In this document: positions 1-9,201 of the stretch, piece after piece | How the letters are laid out: each line of letters begins with the position of its first letter | Numbering within the stretch: position 1 is the stretch's first letter | DNA from: Patescibacteria group bacterium | Lineage (GTDB): Bacteria > Patescibacteriota > Microgenomatia > Daviesbacterales > UBA10151 | Assembly: GCA_018816815.1 (NCBI GenBank) | Contig: JAHIVD010000018.1 | Span: 1 to 33,201 of the forward strand | DNA: 33,201 nt | Reading direction: 5' to 3' | Notes under the pieces: model-generated | The model's database searches: none | The model's input: the letters and a program-made list of their open reading frames with translations, nothing else | What the model was told of the DNA's origin: nothing | Translations under genes and position numbers: made by a program

Positions 1-46
1 CATATTGAAAAAGTTCCGGATGTTTGAGAAGATATTCTTGATTCAA
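1..46 (-). CDS. Possible 5' end of a protein running off the left edge (TTG start, MNQEYLLKHPELFQY...)
   Basis: Minus strand reads TTTTAGGAGGGAATCTGCC-TTG-AATCAAGAATATCTTCTC..., with a strong Shine-Dalgarno AGGAGGG 8 nt before TTG and an open frame to the window edge. The visible peptide is too short to assign. Confidence 0.3.
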   Translation of the reverse strand, partial: MNQEYLLKHPELFQY

Positions 47-78
47 AGGCAGATTCCCTCCTAAAAGGTTCTGCCTTT
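45..78 (-). promoter_or_regulatory. Hairpin (9-bp perfect stem) with the Shine-Dalgarno of the left-edge ORF in its loop
   Basis: AAAGGCAGA (45-53) pairs with TCTGCCTTT (70-78). On the minus strand the loop carries AGGAGGG and the 3' arm runs into the TTG start. Confidence 0.4.
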
Positions 79-153
79 AATCATATCAGCCTCGATTTAT
101 TTAAATCAAATTTGAGGTATAATTATTTCGCTACAAGTTTACTGTAAAGACAT

Positions 154-765
154 TTAGGGGTTTTTAATTTGCTTATTTAAGATTTTTCCATTTTTATCCA
201 TTTGATATATATAAATTTCCCCTGTTGCGATTTCCAGTCTGGGAATCTCTTTTTCAGGAATATTCTCTAAGTATTTAACCAAAGCCCTTAAGGAATTCCC
301 ATGAGCTACTATTAAAACATTTTTACCTTTTTTTAATTCAGGCAGAATCCTTTTTTCATAATACGGAGACACTCTTTGATAAACATCTTTCAGTGTTTCA
401 CCTCCGGGAATAGGACAATTCCAACCTCTTCTCCACCTTAAAAACTGCTTTTCCCCATACTTTTTCTTTACTTCTAATTTTTTCTTACCTGTGAAATCTC
501 CATAATCCCTTTCATTTAAAGCAGCATTTTCTATGGTTTCCAAATCCTGGATACCAAGCACATCTTTGATTTCATCCAGAGACCGTGTGGATCTTTGAAG
601 TTTAGACGTAAAAGCAATATCAAATGAGATGCCTTTTAGATATTCCCCGTCTTTTCTGGCCTTTTGTATTCCGTTTTCAGTCAAACCAATATCAGTTAAG
701 CCTGTCCAAACCCCAATGGAATTCCATTTTGATTCTCCGTGTCGAACAAGTACTAAGTTTGACAT
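154..765 (-). CDS. gpmA: 2,3-bisphosphoglycerate-dependent phosphoglycerate mutase (histidine phosphatase superfamily)
   Basis: MSNLVLVRHGESKWN (RHG motif), NERDYGDFTGKKK, HGNSLRALVKYLE. The start is probably the internal Met at 765, not 825 as in the ORF track. It overlaps the 3' end of eno by 13 nt. Confidence 0.93.
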   Translation of the reverse strand: MSNLVLVRHGESKWNSIGVWTGLTDIGLTENGIQKARKDGEYLKGISFDIAFTSKLQRSTRSLDEIKDVLGIQDLETIENAALNERDYGDFTGKKKLEVKKKYGEKQFLRWRRGWNCPIPGGETLKDVYQRVSPYYEKRILPELKKGKNVLIVAHGNSLRALVKYLENIPEKEIPRLEIATGEIYIYQMDKNGKILNKQIKNP

Positions 766-1973
766 ATTCTCTCTATTTCTATCAGTCTTTGATATTTTAC
801 CAAACGTTCTTTTTGAAGCGGACAACCGCTTTTAAGCCCATCTGCTCCAAGCCCTACTGCCAGATCTGCTATAAACGTATCAAAAGTCTCGCCGGATCTG
901 TGTGAAACAACAATTTTCCAACCATAACTTTTAGCAAGAACCGTAGCAGCAATTGTTTCTGTAACAGAACCTATTTGATTTAGTTTAATAATAACAGCAT
1001 TAGCAGCTTTTCTTTTCTGTGCTAGTCTTATGCTTTCAACATTTGTGGTAGTTAAATCATCCGCAATAATCCAGACTTCTTTGCCAAGTTCTTTAGTTGC
1101 TGCAATAAAACCTCTCCAGTCATCTTCGGCAAAAGGATCTTCAATTGAAAATAGTTCGTAGTCTGCACTAAGTTGTTTATAGCAGGAAAGTAAATCATTC
1201 ATTTTCATTGCTTTACTTCCAATCAGGTAATTACCGTCAATATAAAAAGATGATGCAGCTACATCCAGCCCAAGTCCTGCAGGATTAATTTTTGGATCCT
1301 TAAGAAGCAATTTTGAAAAAACTTCTTTTAAAATTTTCAAACCTATTTCAGGATTCTGGTCTTTCGAAGGCACAATAAACCCTCCCTCGTCTGCTTGTTG
1401 CAGTTCTCCGTACCTTTTCTTGATTTCACTGCCAAGCAATCTAATCATCATATTAACTTGTTTTAAGCTTTGTTCCGGAGAATTTGTCTTTGGAATAAAA
1501 AGATATTCCTGAAAAGGAAGCCCTTTCTTACCTGGTATAAATTGCGCATGAACACCTCCCTCAATTAAATTAAAAAAACAAAAAGGAAATTTGATGTCTT
1601 GTTTTGAAATTTGTGCAATCAGTTGAAAAGTCTGCAGGTTTTGTAATTTAGCCCAGGCTTTGGCAAAAGCAATGCTTAAAGCTAAAATAAGATTACCTCC
1701 CAAATTTTTCTTTTCACTGGTACCGTCTAACTTAATTAAAAAATTATCAAATTCCTCAAGGGAACTAAAATCCTTTTCCAATTCTGGCTTAATTTCCTTC
1801 AATTTATTTAAGGCAAGCTCAGGATCTAAAACAAACGCTTCACCTCTGCCTTTGGATTTTCCAGACGCCACACTAGCCAAAGCTTCCTGTCCCTCAAGTA
1901 TTAAATCAACTTCCAAGGTTTTATCACCGCGGGAATCACTTATTATTCTTAATTGAATGTCATCAATTTTCAT
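753..1973 (-). CDS. eno: Enolase (divergent, about 406 aa)
   Basis: Enolase landmarks present: QEYLFIP, ADEGG, GLDVAASSFY, SIEDPFAEDDW, IIADDLTTTN, IIKLNQIGSVTET, SHRSGET. The mobile loops are non-canonical (see findings). Confidence 0.9.
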   Translation of the reverse strand: MKIDDIQLRIISDSRGDKTLEVDLILEGQEALASVASGKSKGRGEAFVLDPELALNKLKEIKPELEKDFSSLEEFDNFLIKLDGTSEKKNLGGNLILALSIAFAKAWAKLQNLQTFQLIAQISKQDIKFPFCFFNLIEGGVHAQFIPGKKGLPFQEYLFIPKTNSPEQSLKQVNMMIRLLGSEIKKRYGELQQADEGGFIVPSKDQNPEIGLKILKEVFSKLLLKDPKINPAGLGLDVAASSFYIDGNYLIGSKAMKMNDLLSCYKQLSADYELFSIEDPFAEDDWRGFIAATKELGKEVWIIADDLTTTNVESIRLAQKRKAANAVIIKLNQIGSVTETIAATVLAKSYGWKIVVSHRSGETFDTFIADLAVGLGADGLKSGCPLQKERLVKYQRLIEIERICQT

Positions 1974-1999
1974 ATAAAATTTATCATATTTGCAAACAA

Positions 2000-4411
2000 T
2001 TATTTTTGCTCTAATTTTTGTTCTAATTTATAAACATCAAGAGTTGTCTGGACAAGCGAGTCAGGATTTAACGAAATGCTATCTATTCCTTCTTTAATCA
2101 AGAATTCTACAAAATCAGGATAATCTGAAGGCGCTTGACCGCAAATACCGATATACTTATTTCTAGCTTTACATTTTTTTATAACCTGCGAAATTAATAT
2201 CTTCACAGCCGGATCATTTTCATTGGCAATACCGCTTATCTTTTCATTGCCATCCCGATCAATGCCCAAAACAAGTTGTGTTAAATCATTGCTTCCAATA
2301 CTCATCCCATCAAAAATATCCAAGAACTTATCAGCTAAAATAACATTAGATGGTATTTCACACATTACATAAACCCTTAAATTCTTGAATTTGCCCCTGG
2401 AGAGACCTTTGCTTTTCATTAAATCCATTACTTTTTGTCCTTCTTCGGGTGTTCTGCAAAAAGGAACCATCACAGCTGTATTATCTAAACCTATCTCGCC
2501 AATTACCTTTTTAATGGCTTCAATTTCCAACAAAAAAGCAGGAGCAAAATCTCCTGAATAATACCTTGATGCCCCTCTCCAGCCAATCATTGGATTTTCT
2601 TCGATAGGTTCAAACAAATCCCCTCCCAAAAGCTTCCTATACTCGTTAGTTTTAAAATCCGAAAAACGAACTATCACAGGGTTTGGATAAAAGCTCGCTG
2701 AAATCCTGGAAATGCCGAAAGCCAATTTGTCAATGTAGAACTTTTTTTTATCAGGATATCCCAAAGTAATTTTATCAACCAGGTTTTTAACATTTCCAGG
2801 CAGTTTGTCATAATTTATTAGAGCCAGCGGATGTATTCCGATATTTGACGCTATTATGAATTCTTCCCTGGCTAAACCAACTCCCTTATTTGGCAGGAGC
2901 GATTTCTCAAAAGCTGTTTCAGGAGTTGCAATATTCATCATGATGTGAGTTTTAGTTTGGGGAATCTTTTTTACATCATGCTCTAAAACCTTAAAATCAA
3001 GCTTACCCTTGTAAACAACTCCCTTGCTCCCTGAGCAATCCACAGTTATCTCCTGACCATTGGATATTCTTGCAGTAGCTTTGATACATCCAACAATTGC
3101 CGGAATACCAAGCTCACGAGAAACTATTGCAGCATGAGAAGTTCTCCCACCTTCATCTGTAACAATTGCCGAGGCAATCTTCATGATCGGTTCCCAATCC
3201 GGATCTGTCATTTTAGTAACTAAAACTTCTCCTTTTCCAAAAGATTCAATATTTTTGGTATCTAAAATAATCTTTGCTTTACCAGCAGCAATTTTATTGC
3301 CAACAGAAGCTCCGCTAACAATCTTTGTTCCGCTACCAACTCTTACGTATTCTTTAATTTTTGAAAAATCCCTGTCTGCATGAACTGTTTCAGGTCTTGC
3401 TTGAATAATATAGAGTTTATTATCCAGTCCGTCTTTAGCCCACTCTAGATCCATCGGGGCCCAAGCACCCTTTTTCCTGCTGTAGTGATCCTCAACCTCA
3501 ACTCCCCATATTGCCAGCTTTAAAATTTCTTCATCTGAGAGAGTAAAAGCGCTTTTTTCTTTATCTGTTGTTTTAATAACTTCAGTTGGCTTATCTTCGC
3601 CATAAATCATTTTCTTATTTTTTGTCCCCAATTTCTTTTCAATAATGGGCTTGAAGTGTTTAAATAAGGATTTTCGCTTATTCAACTTTTTCTTGAAAAC
3701 AAAAAACTCATCCGGAATAACCTCTCCCTGAACAATCAGTTCACCCAACCCCCAGGAACCATTTATCAAAACCGCATCTTTAAAACCGGTTTCAGTATCT
3801 ATGGTAAACATTACCCCTGAACAACCTAAATCCGAACGGACCATTTTTTGAACACCAACTGATAAACAAACCTTTAAGTGATCGAATTTTTTGTCTACCC
3901 TGTAAGAGATTGCCCTGTTTGTAAAAAGCGAAGCCATGGCTTTTCTGACCGCCAGCAAAATATCATCTTTTCCTCTTACATTAAGATAAGTTTCATGTTC
4001 ACCTGCAAAAGAAGCTCCTGGTAAATCTTCAGCTGTAGCAGACGAACGGACTGCAAAACCAACATTCTTCCCATATTTTCTCTCGGCAATTTTAAAAGCT
4101 TTCACAATAGCTTCTGTTAGATCATCAGGAAATTCTGTGCTTTTGATTTTTTCCCGGATGCTCCAACCCTTTTTTGCTAAATCTGGCAAGTTATGAGTAT
4201 CTAAACCTTTTAGTTCCTCTTTTATAAAATTACCTAGACCTGTTTTTGATAAAAAATATTTATAAGCAGTTGCAGTTACTACGAACCCGCTGGGAATATT
4301 TATGTCCGGGAGAGATTGAATCATCTCCCCCAGTGAAGCATTTTTACCACCCACTTCAGAAACATCATCTATATTCATTTCCTCAAAGAGTTTTGTAAAA
4401 ACTTTTGACAT
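2000..4411 (-). CDS. ppsA: Phosphoenolpyruvate synthase
   Basis: PPDK/PEP-synthase architecture: N-terminal ATP-binding domain (GGKNASLGEM..., AVRSSATAEDLPGASFAGEHETYLNV), phospho-His motif GGRTSHAAIVSRELGIPAIVG, C-terminal PEP-utilising barrel (SIGSNDLTQLVLGIDRD, GICGQAPSDYPDF). Confidence 0.96.
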   Translation of the reverse strand: MSKVFTKLFEEMNIDDVSEVGGKNASLGEMIQSLPDINIPSGFVVTATAYKYFLSKTGLGNFIKEELKGLDTHNLPDLAKKGWSIREKIKSTEFPDDLTEAIVKAFKIAERKYGKNVGFAVRSSATAEDLPGASFAGEHETYLNVRGKDDILLAVRKAMASLFTNRAISYRVDKKFDHLKVCLSVGVQKMVRSDLGCSGVMFTIDTETGFKDAVLINGSWGLGELIVQGEVIPDEFFVFKKKLNKRKSLFKHFKPIIEKKLGTKNKKMIYGEDKPTEVIKTTDKEKSAFTLSDEEILKLAIWGVEVEDHYSRKKGAWAPMDLEWAKDGLDNKLYIIQARPETVHADRDFSKIKEYVRVGSGTKIVSGASVGNKIAAGKAKIILDTKNIESFGKGEVLVTKMTDPDWEPIMKIASAIVTDEGGRTSHAAIVSRELGIPAIVGCIKATARISNGQEITVDCSGSKGVVYKGKLDFKVLEHDVKKIPQTKTHIMMNIATPETAFEKSLLPNKGVGLAREEFIIASNIGIHPLALINYDKLPGNVKNLVDKITLGYPDKKKFYIDKLAFGISRISASFYPNPVIVRFSDFKTNEYRKLLGGDLFEPIEENPMIGWRGASRYYSGDFAPAFLLEIEAIKKVIGEIGLDNTAVMVPFCRTPEEGQKVMDLMKSKGLSRGKFKNLRVYVMCEIPSNVILADKFLDIFDGMSIGSNDLTQLVLGIDRDGNEKISGIANENDPAVKILISQVIKKCKARNKYIGICGQAPSDYPDFVEFLIKEGIDSISLNPDSLVQTTLDVYKLEQKLEQK

Positions 4412-4474
4412 TGATTCTATTGTAGCTTAAATTCTTCTTAAACCGCAAATTCTTGTCGCGTATTGCATCTTTGA

Positions 4475-4912
4475 CTATTTCGGAGATGCGCTTGGCGTAC
4501 CAAAGCCTTCCCTTGTTTGTGTTTGCGGATTTAATTGAATATTTGAAGCGCTGACAATTCCATCTGAATTTACAGAACCAAATACTGCAACCTTCACACC
4601 AATTTTCAGGTCGCTTTTTGCTCCGGGGTCGCTTTTTTGTATCTGAGTACTGTCTGAAATTAGAACAATTTTACTGGAACCATCGACTATCTTTACAGTA
4701 ATACTTTTATCATCAGCAGAGATGATCTCTCCTGTAACAGGCCTGTTATTATTTTGTCCTGTAACAGACCTTCTCCCTTGTTGATTAACAAAAGTTTCAT
4801 TTGCTGACCCAAAAGAAGGCCTCTGGTTTTTTTGATATTGCATTCCGCCAAAAAAACCTGCACCTAAACCAATAAGTAATAATACTACTGTTAAAACAGT
4901 AACATTTTTCAT
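4475..4912 (-). CDS. Small exported/anchored protein with DUF5666-like domain
   Basis: N-terminal TM segment, then PVTGEIISADDKSITVKIVDGSSKIVLISDSTQIQKS...DLKIGVKVAVFGSVNSDGIVSASNIQL. Strong Shine-Dalgarno AAGGGGGTGG upstream. Confidence 0.65.
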   Translation of the reverse strand: MKNVTVLTVVLLLIGLGAGFFGGMQYQKNQRPSFGSANETFVNQQGRRSVTGQNNNRPVTGEIISADDKSITVKIVDGSSKIVLISDSTQIQKSDPGAKSDLKIGVKVAVFGSVNSDGIVSASNIQLNPQTQTREGFGTPSASPK

Positions 4913-4964
4913 CTGTTTCCACCCCCTTTCAAATGATTTTACTTACCAAATGTTTTTTTGTTTC

Positions 4965-6188
4965 TTACTCATAACGCAATGCTTCAATCGGCTGCAGGTC
5001 TGATGCTCTTTTAGCAGGATACCAGCCAAATAAAATCCCTATTCCGGCAGAAACACCGATTGCCAACATGATGGCTTGCACAGAAAGCACAAAAGGAACT
5101 TGAGTCAAATTTGAAATAATATATGAAATTAAAATCCCCAAAAGCATCCCTACTATTCCACCTGAAAAAGTTAAGATTATAGCTTCAATTAAAAACTGAG
5201 TGATTATGTCTTTTTTCTTGGCACCTAAAGCTTTTCTAAGTCCAATCTCTCTTGTCCTTTCTGTAACTGTCACAAGCATTATATTCATAATTCCAATTCC
5301 TCCGACAAGGAGCGAAATTGCCGCAATCCCCGATAAAAGAATTGTAAAAGTTCCTGTTGCGCTAGAGGCCGTATTTAAAATATCCTGTTGAGACATTATC
5401 GAAAAATCTGCCTGAGTCACATCGCTTAAATGATGCCTTGCCAAAAGCAAATAGCCTACTTGCGTTTGGGCATCTGTCATAACATCAGAATCTTTCGCCT
5501 CTAAGGCAATTGAGGATAAATAATCTATTCCAAAAAGCTGCTTTTGGGCAGTTGATAAAGGGACAAAAATAATATCATCCTGATTCCCAAATCCTGTTCC
5601 TCCTTTTGACGCTGTTATGCCTATAATGGCAAACGTCTTGCCTGCAATTTTTATGCTTTGTCCGATTGGGGCCGAACCGACGCCAAACAAGTCTGATACG
5701 ACCTGCAGTCCGATCACTGCAACTTTTGTCATACCCAAATCGTCCCGTTCTGAAATAAAACTCCCTGAATCCATAGTAATTTTATGAACAGTAGCATAAA
5801 CAGGTGTCACCCCGATAATTTGGGTATTTGTATTAGCCCCGCCTGTTGTCACTTGAGCTCTTCTTGAAAATTCCGGTGAAACATTTCGGATAGTAGTGAT
5901 TTGATGGGAGGTTTTAATAGAATTTGCATCGTCTAGCGTTAAAGTTGTCACTCCCCCTGCCGCACCCCGCACACCCTCTGTTCTTTGAGCCCCGGGATTT
6001 ATTGTTAAAAGGTTTGCCCCTAAGTCTTCAATCCTGTCTTGTATGGATTGCTGTGTGGCCTGACCCAAAGAAATTAGGGCTATAACAGATCCAATACCAA
6101 TAACAATCCCCAAAGCCGCTAGACCTGTACGCAGTTTGTTAATCAGCATGTTACCAAATGATTCGGAAATAACCTCACTGTACTCCAC
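4965..6188 (-). CDS. ABC transporter permease, MacB/FtsX family
   Basis: N-terminal LINKLRTGLAALGIVIGIGSVIALISLGQA, periplasmic-type domain, C-terminal GIGIMNIMLVTVTERTREIGLRKALGAKK and YPAKRASDLQPIEALRYE. Confidence 0.93.
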   Translation of the reverse strand: MEYSEVISESFGNMLINKLRTGLAALGIVIGIGSVIALISLGQATQQSIQDRIEDLGANLLTINPGAQRTEGVRGAAGGVTTLTLDDANSIKTSHQITTIRNVSPEFSRRAQVTTGGANTNTQIIGVTPVYATVHKITMDSGSFISERDDLGMTKVAVIGLQVVSDLFGVGSAPIGQSIKIAGKTFAIIGITASKGGTGFGNQDDIIFVPLSTAQKQLFGIDYLSSIALEAKDSDVMTDAQTQVGYLLLARHHLSDVTQADFSIMSQQDILNTASSATGTFTILLSGIAAISLLVGGIGIMNIMLVTVTERTREIGLRKALGAKKKDIITQFLIEAIILTFSGGIVGMLLGILISYIISNLTQVPFVLSVQAIMLAIGVSAGIGILFGWYPAKRASDLQPIEALRYE

Positions 6189-6891
6189 TTGCTCTTATCC
6201 TCCTTTGCATATATCCTTTTCCGTCTTTGATAATTTTCCCGTCTTTAATGTGGATTATTCTTTTGGCATATTTCGCTATATCTAACTCATGAGTAATCAT
6301 GATAATGGTATGCCCTTCCTTATTTAATTTCTGGAAAATTTCCATAATCTCCACCGCTTGAGCACTGGCAATATTTCCTGTTGGCTCATCTGCTAAAAGA
6401 ATTGACGGATTCATAACCAGGGAGCGGGCAATTGCCACCCTTTGCATCTGCCCTCCGGAAAGCTGATTTGAGGTATGATCCATCCTATCTGCAAGACCTA
6501 CCATAGTAAGGAATTTTTTTGCCCGTTCCCTCCTTTCTATCTTTGGAACTCCCGCATACATCATAGGTAACATAACGTTTTGCAGGGCGCTGTAGCGGGG
6601 CAAAAGATTAAATGCCTGGAAAACAAAGCCTATTTTTCGGTTTCTGATATCTGCCAATTGATCGTCAGTTAATTTGGAAACTTCTTCCCCATCTAGAACA
6701 TAGTCGCCTCTAGTAGGCGCATCAAGCGCACCTAAAAGGTGCATTAGCGTGGATTTGCCGGAACCGGAAGGTCCCATGATAGCCACAAATTCCCCTTTTT
6801 TTATATCAAACGAGACATCGTTTAAAGCAATTGTCGAAACTGTACCGGTAGTATAAATTTTTGACAAACGGGAAACATGAATTATGTTCAC
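6175..6891 (-). CDS. ABC transporter ATP-binding protein, MacB/LolD family (GTG start)
   Basis: Walker A GPSGSGKST, signature LSGGQMQRVAIARSL, Walker B ILLADEPTG. GTG start in a 4-nt GTGA overlap with the adaptor gene. Confidence 0.95.
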   Translation of the reverse strand: MNIIHVSRLSKIYTTGTVSTIALNDVSFDIKKGEFVAIMGPSGSGKSTLMHLLGALDAPTRGDYVLDGEEVSKLTDDQLADIRNRKIGFVFQAFNLLPRYSALQNVMLPMMYAGVPKIERRERAKKFLTMVGLADRMDHTSNQLSGGQMQRVAIARSLVMNPSILLADEPTGNIASAQAVEIMEIFQKLNKEGHTIIMITHELDIAKYAKRIIHIKDGKIIKDGKGYMQRRIRASGVQ

Positions 6892-8159
6892 CTGTGACCT
6901 CCGCCGCTAAATACAGCCCGACCTCCTCCGAAAGCGCTAAACGGTGAAGTTGTGCTTTCCGTACTTATTCCTGAATTTGACACACTAGTGGCACCTACAA
7001 CCACAACATCACCTTCATTTATACCTGAAGTAATTTCCGTTTGAGTATCGTTTGAATCACCCAACTCTACATTTACAGTTTCAATCTTACTGTTTTTCAT
7101 TACCCTAACAGTTAAAATGCCATTTTGTGCTGTTGTAACTGCAGCCGAGGGAACCAAAATTACGTCATTTTTAACACTGGTAATTATTTTGGCGGTTACA
7201 CCCATGTTCGGATAAATATGATCATTACCGCTGTCAAACGAAATTATTGCCGGATAATTTACCACTCCTGATGAAACAACTCCGTTAGTATTAATACTGA
7301 CCACCTTGCCGGTAAATGTATCATTAGGAAAGGCGTCCAAAGTCATAGTCACTTTATCTCCCTCTTTGACTTTTACCGAATCTATCTCCGATATATTTAC
7401 CTGCGCCTGAAGTTGACCTGCCTGGTAAATTGAACCTAAAACCTGGGATGTTGAAGTAGAGCTGGAAGAGGAACTAGTAACTGTCACAATTGCACCGGGT
7501 GTGATAGTTAAACCTTTAACTATTCCTGAAACAGGAGCAGTGATAGTTGATGAAAGCTGGGATAAATTCAAAGATGCAGCAGCAAAGGACGATTGAGCAG
7601 CCAAAATAGCTGTTGCCTGGCTTTTGTAATCTGCTTCTGCTACAAGCCACAGGGCATGTTCTTGTATGTATGTCGGATCATCTGTTTCAAGCTCTCTTGC
7701 CACAGCATCGTTTATAAAAGTTTGGTTTGCCTTGAATAAAGCGGCCTGGAGAGAATTTACTTTTACATTTGCACTGTCATAAGAATTTTTTGCAGAAAGA
7801 TAGGAAGCATAGGCCGCAGCCTGTTTTTGCTGGGAAGCCTGATCCAAAGTTAAAATGGCCAAGGTTTGCCCCTGAATCACCTGATCCCCGTTTTTAACCA
7901 ACACTTCTTTTACCACGCCGGAAGCTTGTATTGTGACTGAAACATTATTGGCTGTAGTAATATTCCCGGAGGCAGAAACTGTTTGAATAAGGGTACCTTT
8001 TTCTGCTTGGACTGTCTGATATTGAGGAACAATTGGCTTTATTAAAAATTGTTTGTATCCAAAATATCCAATAATTAAAAACAAAACAGCAACTGCTGCC
8101 ATTTTGGTTTTGCTGCTAAATAACCACTCAATAATTCCAAATACTTTACTCATATACAT
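6888..8159 (-). CDS. Efflux periplasmic adaptor (HlyD/MacA/YknX family)
   Basis: N-terminal TM, lipoyl-like VQAEKGTLIQTVSASGNI...VVKEVLVKNGDQVIQGQTLAIL, SGIVKGLTITPGAIV. Directly precedes the ATPase and permease. The alternative start ATG at 8153 fits the proposed promoter better. Confidence 0.9.
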   Translation of the reverse strand: MYMSKVFGIIEWLFSSKTKMAAVAVLFLIIGYFGYKQFLIKPIVPQYQTVQAEKGTLIQTVSASGNITTANNVSVTIQASGVVKEVLVKNGDQVIQGQTLAILTLDQASQQKQAAAYASYLSAKNSYDSANVKVNSLQAALFKANQTFINDAVARELETDDPTYIQEHALWLVAEADYKSQATAILAAQSSFAAASLNLSQLSSTITAPVSGIVKGLTITPGAIVTVTSSSSSSTSTSQVLGSIYQAGQLQAQVNISEIDSVKVKEGDKVTMTLDAFPNDTFTGKVVSINTNGVVSSGVVNYPAIISFDSGNDHIYPNMGVTAKIITSVKNDVILVPSAAVTTAQNGILTVRVMKNSKIETVNVELGDSNDTQTEITSGINEGDVVVVGATSVSNSGISTESTTSPFSAFGGGRAVFSGGGHR

Positions 8160-8161
8160 AA

Positions 8162-8190
8162 ATACTACTCAACCAACCTGAGAAAAAGCT
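8162..8190 (-). promoter_or_regulatory. Promoter/operator region of the efflux operon
   Basis: Minus strand AGCTTTTTCTCAG-10 nt-TAGTAT-8 nt-ATG (8153). The 13-mer is identical to the one upstream of the response regulator. Confidence 0.5.
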
Positions 8191-9200
8191 TAAAAAGATT
8201 CTTTGCTAGGAAAATATACACTAAAAATAGTACCTTTACCCAGCTCGCTCTCTACTTTTATAGACCCATCGTGCTTTTCAATGATCTGTTTTGCAATAGA
8301 TAAACCTAATCCGTATCCTCTAACTTCAGATTTTGTCCTTGATCCGTCTACCCTAAAGAAACGATCAAACAAACGAGGGATATCATTTTCATCAATCCCC
8401 AAACCAGTGTCTTTAAAATTAATTACTACCGAGTGGTCTGTTTTTTTAGAAGTTAAAACAACAGTTTTCCCTTTTGAGGAATATTTAATAGCATTATCTA
8501 AAAATATAACAAAGAGTTCCAGTAAACTTTGTTTATCTCCGTTGATAACAATACTTTTGATTTGGTTCCTGATTAAAATATCTTTCCTTCTTGCTAAATT
8601 AACTATCTTCTTCTGTGCATTTTCTGAAATTTCTTTTAGATTCACTTTTTCAAAATTTGTCCTTGTCTTTTTTTGGTATTGTGTTAATTTAATTAAATTA
8701 TCAGAAAGGTATTGTAGATTATTAACTTCTTCCAAATTGCTTTGCAAAAGCTTCGTAGCGTCGTCTATCTTCAAATTCTTATCCCTTAAATTAACTTCTA
8801 TCTCAGATTTTAAAGAGGTCAAAGGTGTCCGGAGTTCGTGAGACACATCAGTGATAAACCTTGACTGTTCGTCAACCATATCTTTGATTGGCCGCAGGGT
8901 TCTTTCTGCCAAAAAGTATCCGGCTACTCCTGCAGCTACCAAGATTGCTAAATTTATCAGGACAAGAGCGACACTTAATCTATTTTTAGATTCCTTTAAT
9001 ACTTCCTGATCAATCACCAACCTTGGCTGCACTCTTTGCTCAATAGAATACAAACGTTCTTGTCTTAGCCTTTGCATTCTTTCTACCCTATTTAATTCCT
9101 GAGCCAAAACTCCATAAATTGCAACACTAAAACTAATACTAATTAGCATTATTATCAATAAATACCAGGCAGTTAGTTTTAATCTTGTTCTCTCAAACAT
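8190..9200 (-). CDS. Two-component sensor histidine kinase
   Basis: Two TM segments, H-box FITDVSHELRTPLTSLKSEIEV, N-box FLDNAIKYS, DTGLGI and GYGLGLSIAKQI ATP-lid motifs. Confidence 0.95.
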   Translation of the reverse strand: MFERTRLKLTAWYLLIIMLISISFSVAIYGVLAQELNRVERMQRLRQERLYSIEQRVQPRLVIDQEVLKESKNRLSVALVLINLAILVAAGVAGYFLAERTLRPIKDMVDEQSRFITDVSHELRTPLTSLKSEIEVNLRDKNLKIDDATKLLQSNLEEVNNLQYLSDNLIKLTQYQKKTRTNFEKVNLKEISENAQKKIVNLARRKDILIRNQIKSIVINGDKQSLLELFVIFLDNAIKYSSKGKTVVLTSKKTDHSVVINFKDTGLGIDENDIPRLFDRFFRVDGSRTKSEVRGYGLGLSIAKQIIEKHDGSIKVESELGKGTIFSVYFPSKESF

Positions 9201-9201
9201 A

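Noticed and set aside
766-825. N-terminal extension of the phosphoglycerate mutase ORF (MSASKRTFGKISKTDRNREN)
   Set aside because: It lies inside eno on the same strand, and phosphoglycerate mutases normally start just before LVLVRHGESxWN.
4965-8159. Gram-negative MacAB-TolC tripartite pump
   Set aside because: No TolC-like or outer-membrane component is present; the genes fit the general MacAB/YknXYZ group but the tripartite claim is not supported.
5200-8841. Plus-strand ORFs opposite the ABC and kinase genes (e.g. 5200-5391, 8203-8841)
   Set aside because: They are antisense to strongly recognisable genes and their translations lack family features. Other small opposite-strand ORFs in the track are treated the same way.
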